In this document: positions 63,692 to 64,000 of the stretch, piece after piece
How the letters are laid out: every line of letters starts with the position of its first letter
Numbering within the stretch: position 1 is the first letter of the stretch
The notes under the pieces: generated by a model
What the model was told of the DNA's origin: nothing
Seen by the model: only the letters and a program-made list of their open reading frames with translations
Database searches by the model: none
Assembly: GCF_003627955.1 (NCBI RefSeq)
Contig: NZ_RBWS01000016.1
Location: forward strand, 1 to 64,000
Length of the DNA: 64,000 nt
Direction: 5' to 3'
Origin: Sphingobacterium puteale
GTDB taxonomy: Bacteria; Bacteroidota; Bacteroidia; Sphingobacteriales; Sphingobacteriaceae
Program-made: the position numbers and the translations under genes

Positions 63692-64000
63692 TTACCATTT
63701 GATATCTACACGTACACCATCGGGATTATTTTCAAATCCCAGCAAATACGTTTTTGTTTTCGTATCCCAATTTGCTTCCAAAAATTCCTCTTTTTTATTC
63801 ACGAGAACACTCATTGGCTTACCAGGTAATAATATCCGAGAAATGTTTGTGGTATTAATCGGGCTTTTTGCAGTAAATGAATAATGATACCCAGCCGATG
63901 TTTCATCGTAAATACGGCTTGCTGAGGCCAGTACCTGTGGCTGTTGTTTGTTTTTTATATGATCTATATTCACAAACAGCCCCTGTTCATTCGGCTGGAT
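63692..64000 (-). CDS. C-terminal part of a protein cut by the window edge
   Basis: The stop is at 63692 and the frame is open through 64000 (the codon at 63973 is an internal GTG, not a start). Visible C terminus of about 103 aa: beta-rich, with YDETSAGYHYSFTAKSPINT and RILLPGKPMSVLVNKKE, ending DGVRVDIKW. This pattern appears at the C terminus of some carbohydrate-active enzymes, so it may belong to the glycan locus; no family assigned. Confidence 0.6.
   Translation of the reverse strand: MQPNEQGLFVNIDHIKNKQQPQVLASASRIYDETSAGYHYSFTAKSPINTTNISRILLPGKPMSVLVNKKEEFLEANWDTKTKTYLLGFENNPDGVRVDIKW

Noticed and set aside
1..64000. CRISPR arrays, prophage, insertion sequences, integrons, tRNA or rRNA genes
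   Set aside because: No regular short direct repeats with spacers, no transposase or integrase frames, and no tRNA/rRNA signatures were seen.

Overview
The window is a typical Bacteroidota chromosome segment, most likely Sphingobacterium or a close relative (inference from gene content, not from a search). Supporting signs are weak Shine-Dalgarno sites, -7 boxes of the TAnnTTTG type, two TonB-dependent receptors with carboxypeptidase-regulatory-like N termini, the futalosine menaquinone route, a two-component propeller sensor of the HTCS type, and many DUFs common in this phylum. No rRNA, tRNA, CRISPR array, prophage, integrase or IS element was seen.

Layout. 0.2-9 kb: menaquinone genes (mqnE, a phosphatase, mqnA), an MsbA-like exporter, a PLP aminotransferase with tyrA, and a TPR protein. 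9-16.8 kb: a TonB receptor, a Crp/Fnr regulator and a run of plus-strand genes (NAD-dependent dehydrogenase, dienelactone hydrolase, unknown secreted protein, VanW). 16.9-20 kb: a TPP riboswitch ahead of the thiamine salvage operon thiM-thiE-thiD-tenA. 20-23 kb: GIN-domain protein, DinB-like protein and an AraC regulator.

23-39.7 kb is the most distinctive part: 16.6 kb of co-oriented minus-strand genes for nickel and urea. In transcription order: small secreted protein, hypA, hypB, a second ureE, a FecBCD-type ABC importer, GNAT, TonB receptor, small membrane protein, ureA-ureB-ureC, an outer-membrane barrel, ureE-ureF-ureG-ureD, a urea transporter and a second barrel (DUF2490). No hydrogenase gene is present, so HypA/HypB probably feed nickel to urease. 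The two halves each start with a small 132-133 aa protein preceded by the same 18-bp box (17/18 identical) at the same distance from a -7 box. An AraC regulator converges on the far end and may be the urea-responsive activator.

39.9-51.6 kb: DUF2071, catalase-peroxidase katG, DUF4126, Hsp20, small membrane proteins with a sigma factor, and an ankyrin-DUF2271-PepSY/flavodoxin reductase-ApbE operon that looks like a periplasmic flavin electron-transfer system. 51.9-64 kb: an alpha/beta hydrolase, then an arabinose/galactose-glycan locus (GH43, GH2, GH127-like, mutarotase) facing a split HTCS pair (sensor kinase plus AraC-type response regulator), and a gene cut by the window edge.

Two patterns stand out beyond ordinary annotation: the duplicated 18-bp box in the nickel/urease cluster, and a family of four related 5' leader elements (micro-ORF, then a GAGC hairpin ending in ATGA) just upstream of the AraC regulator, the urease-operon barrel, the nickel-cluster TonB receptor and the sigma factor, always in the same orientation relative to the gene.
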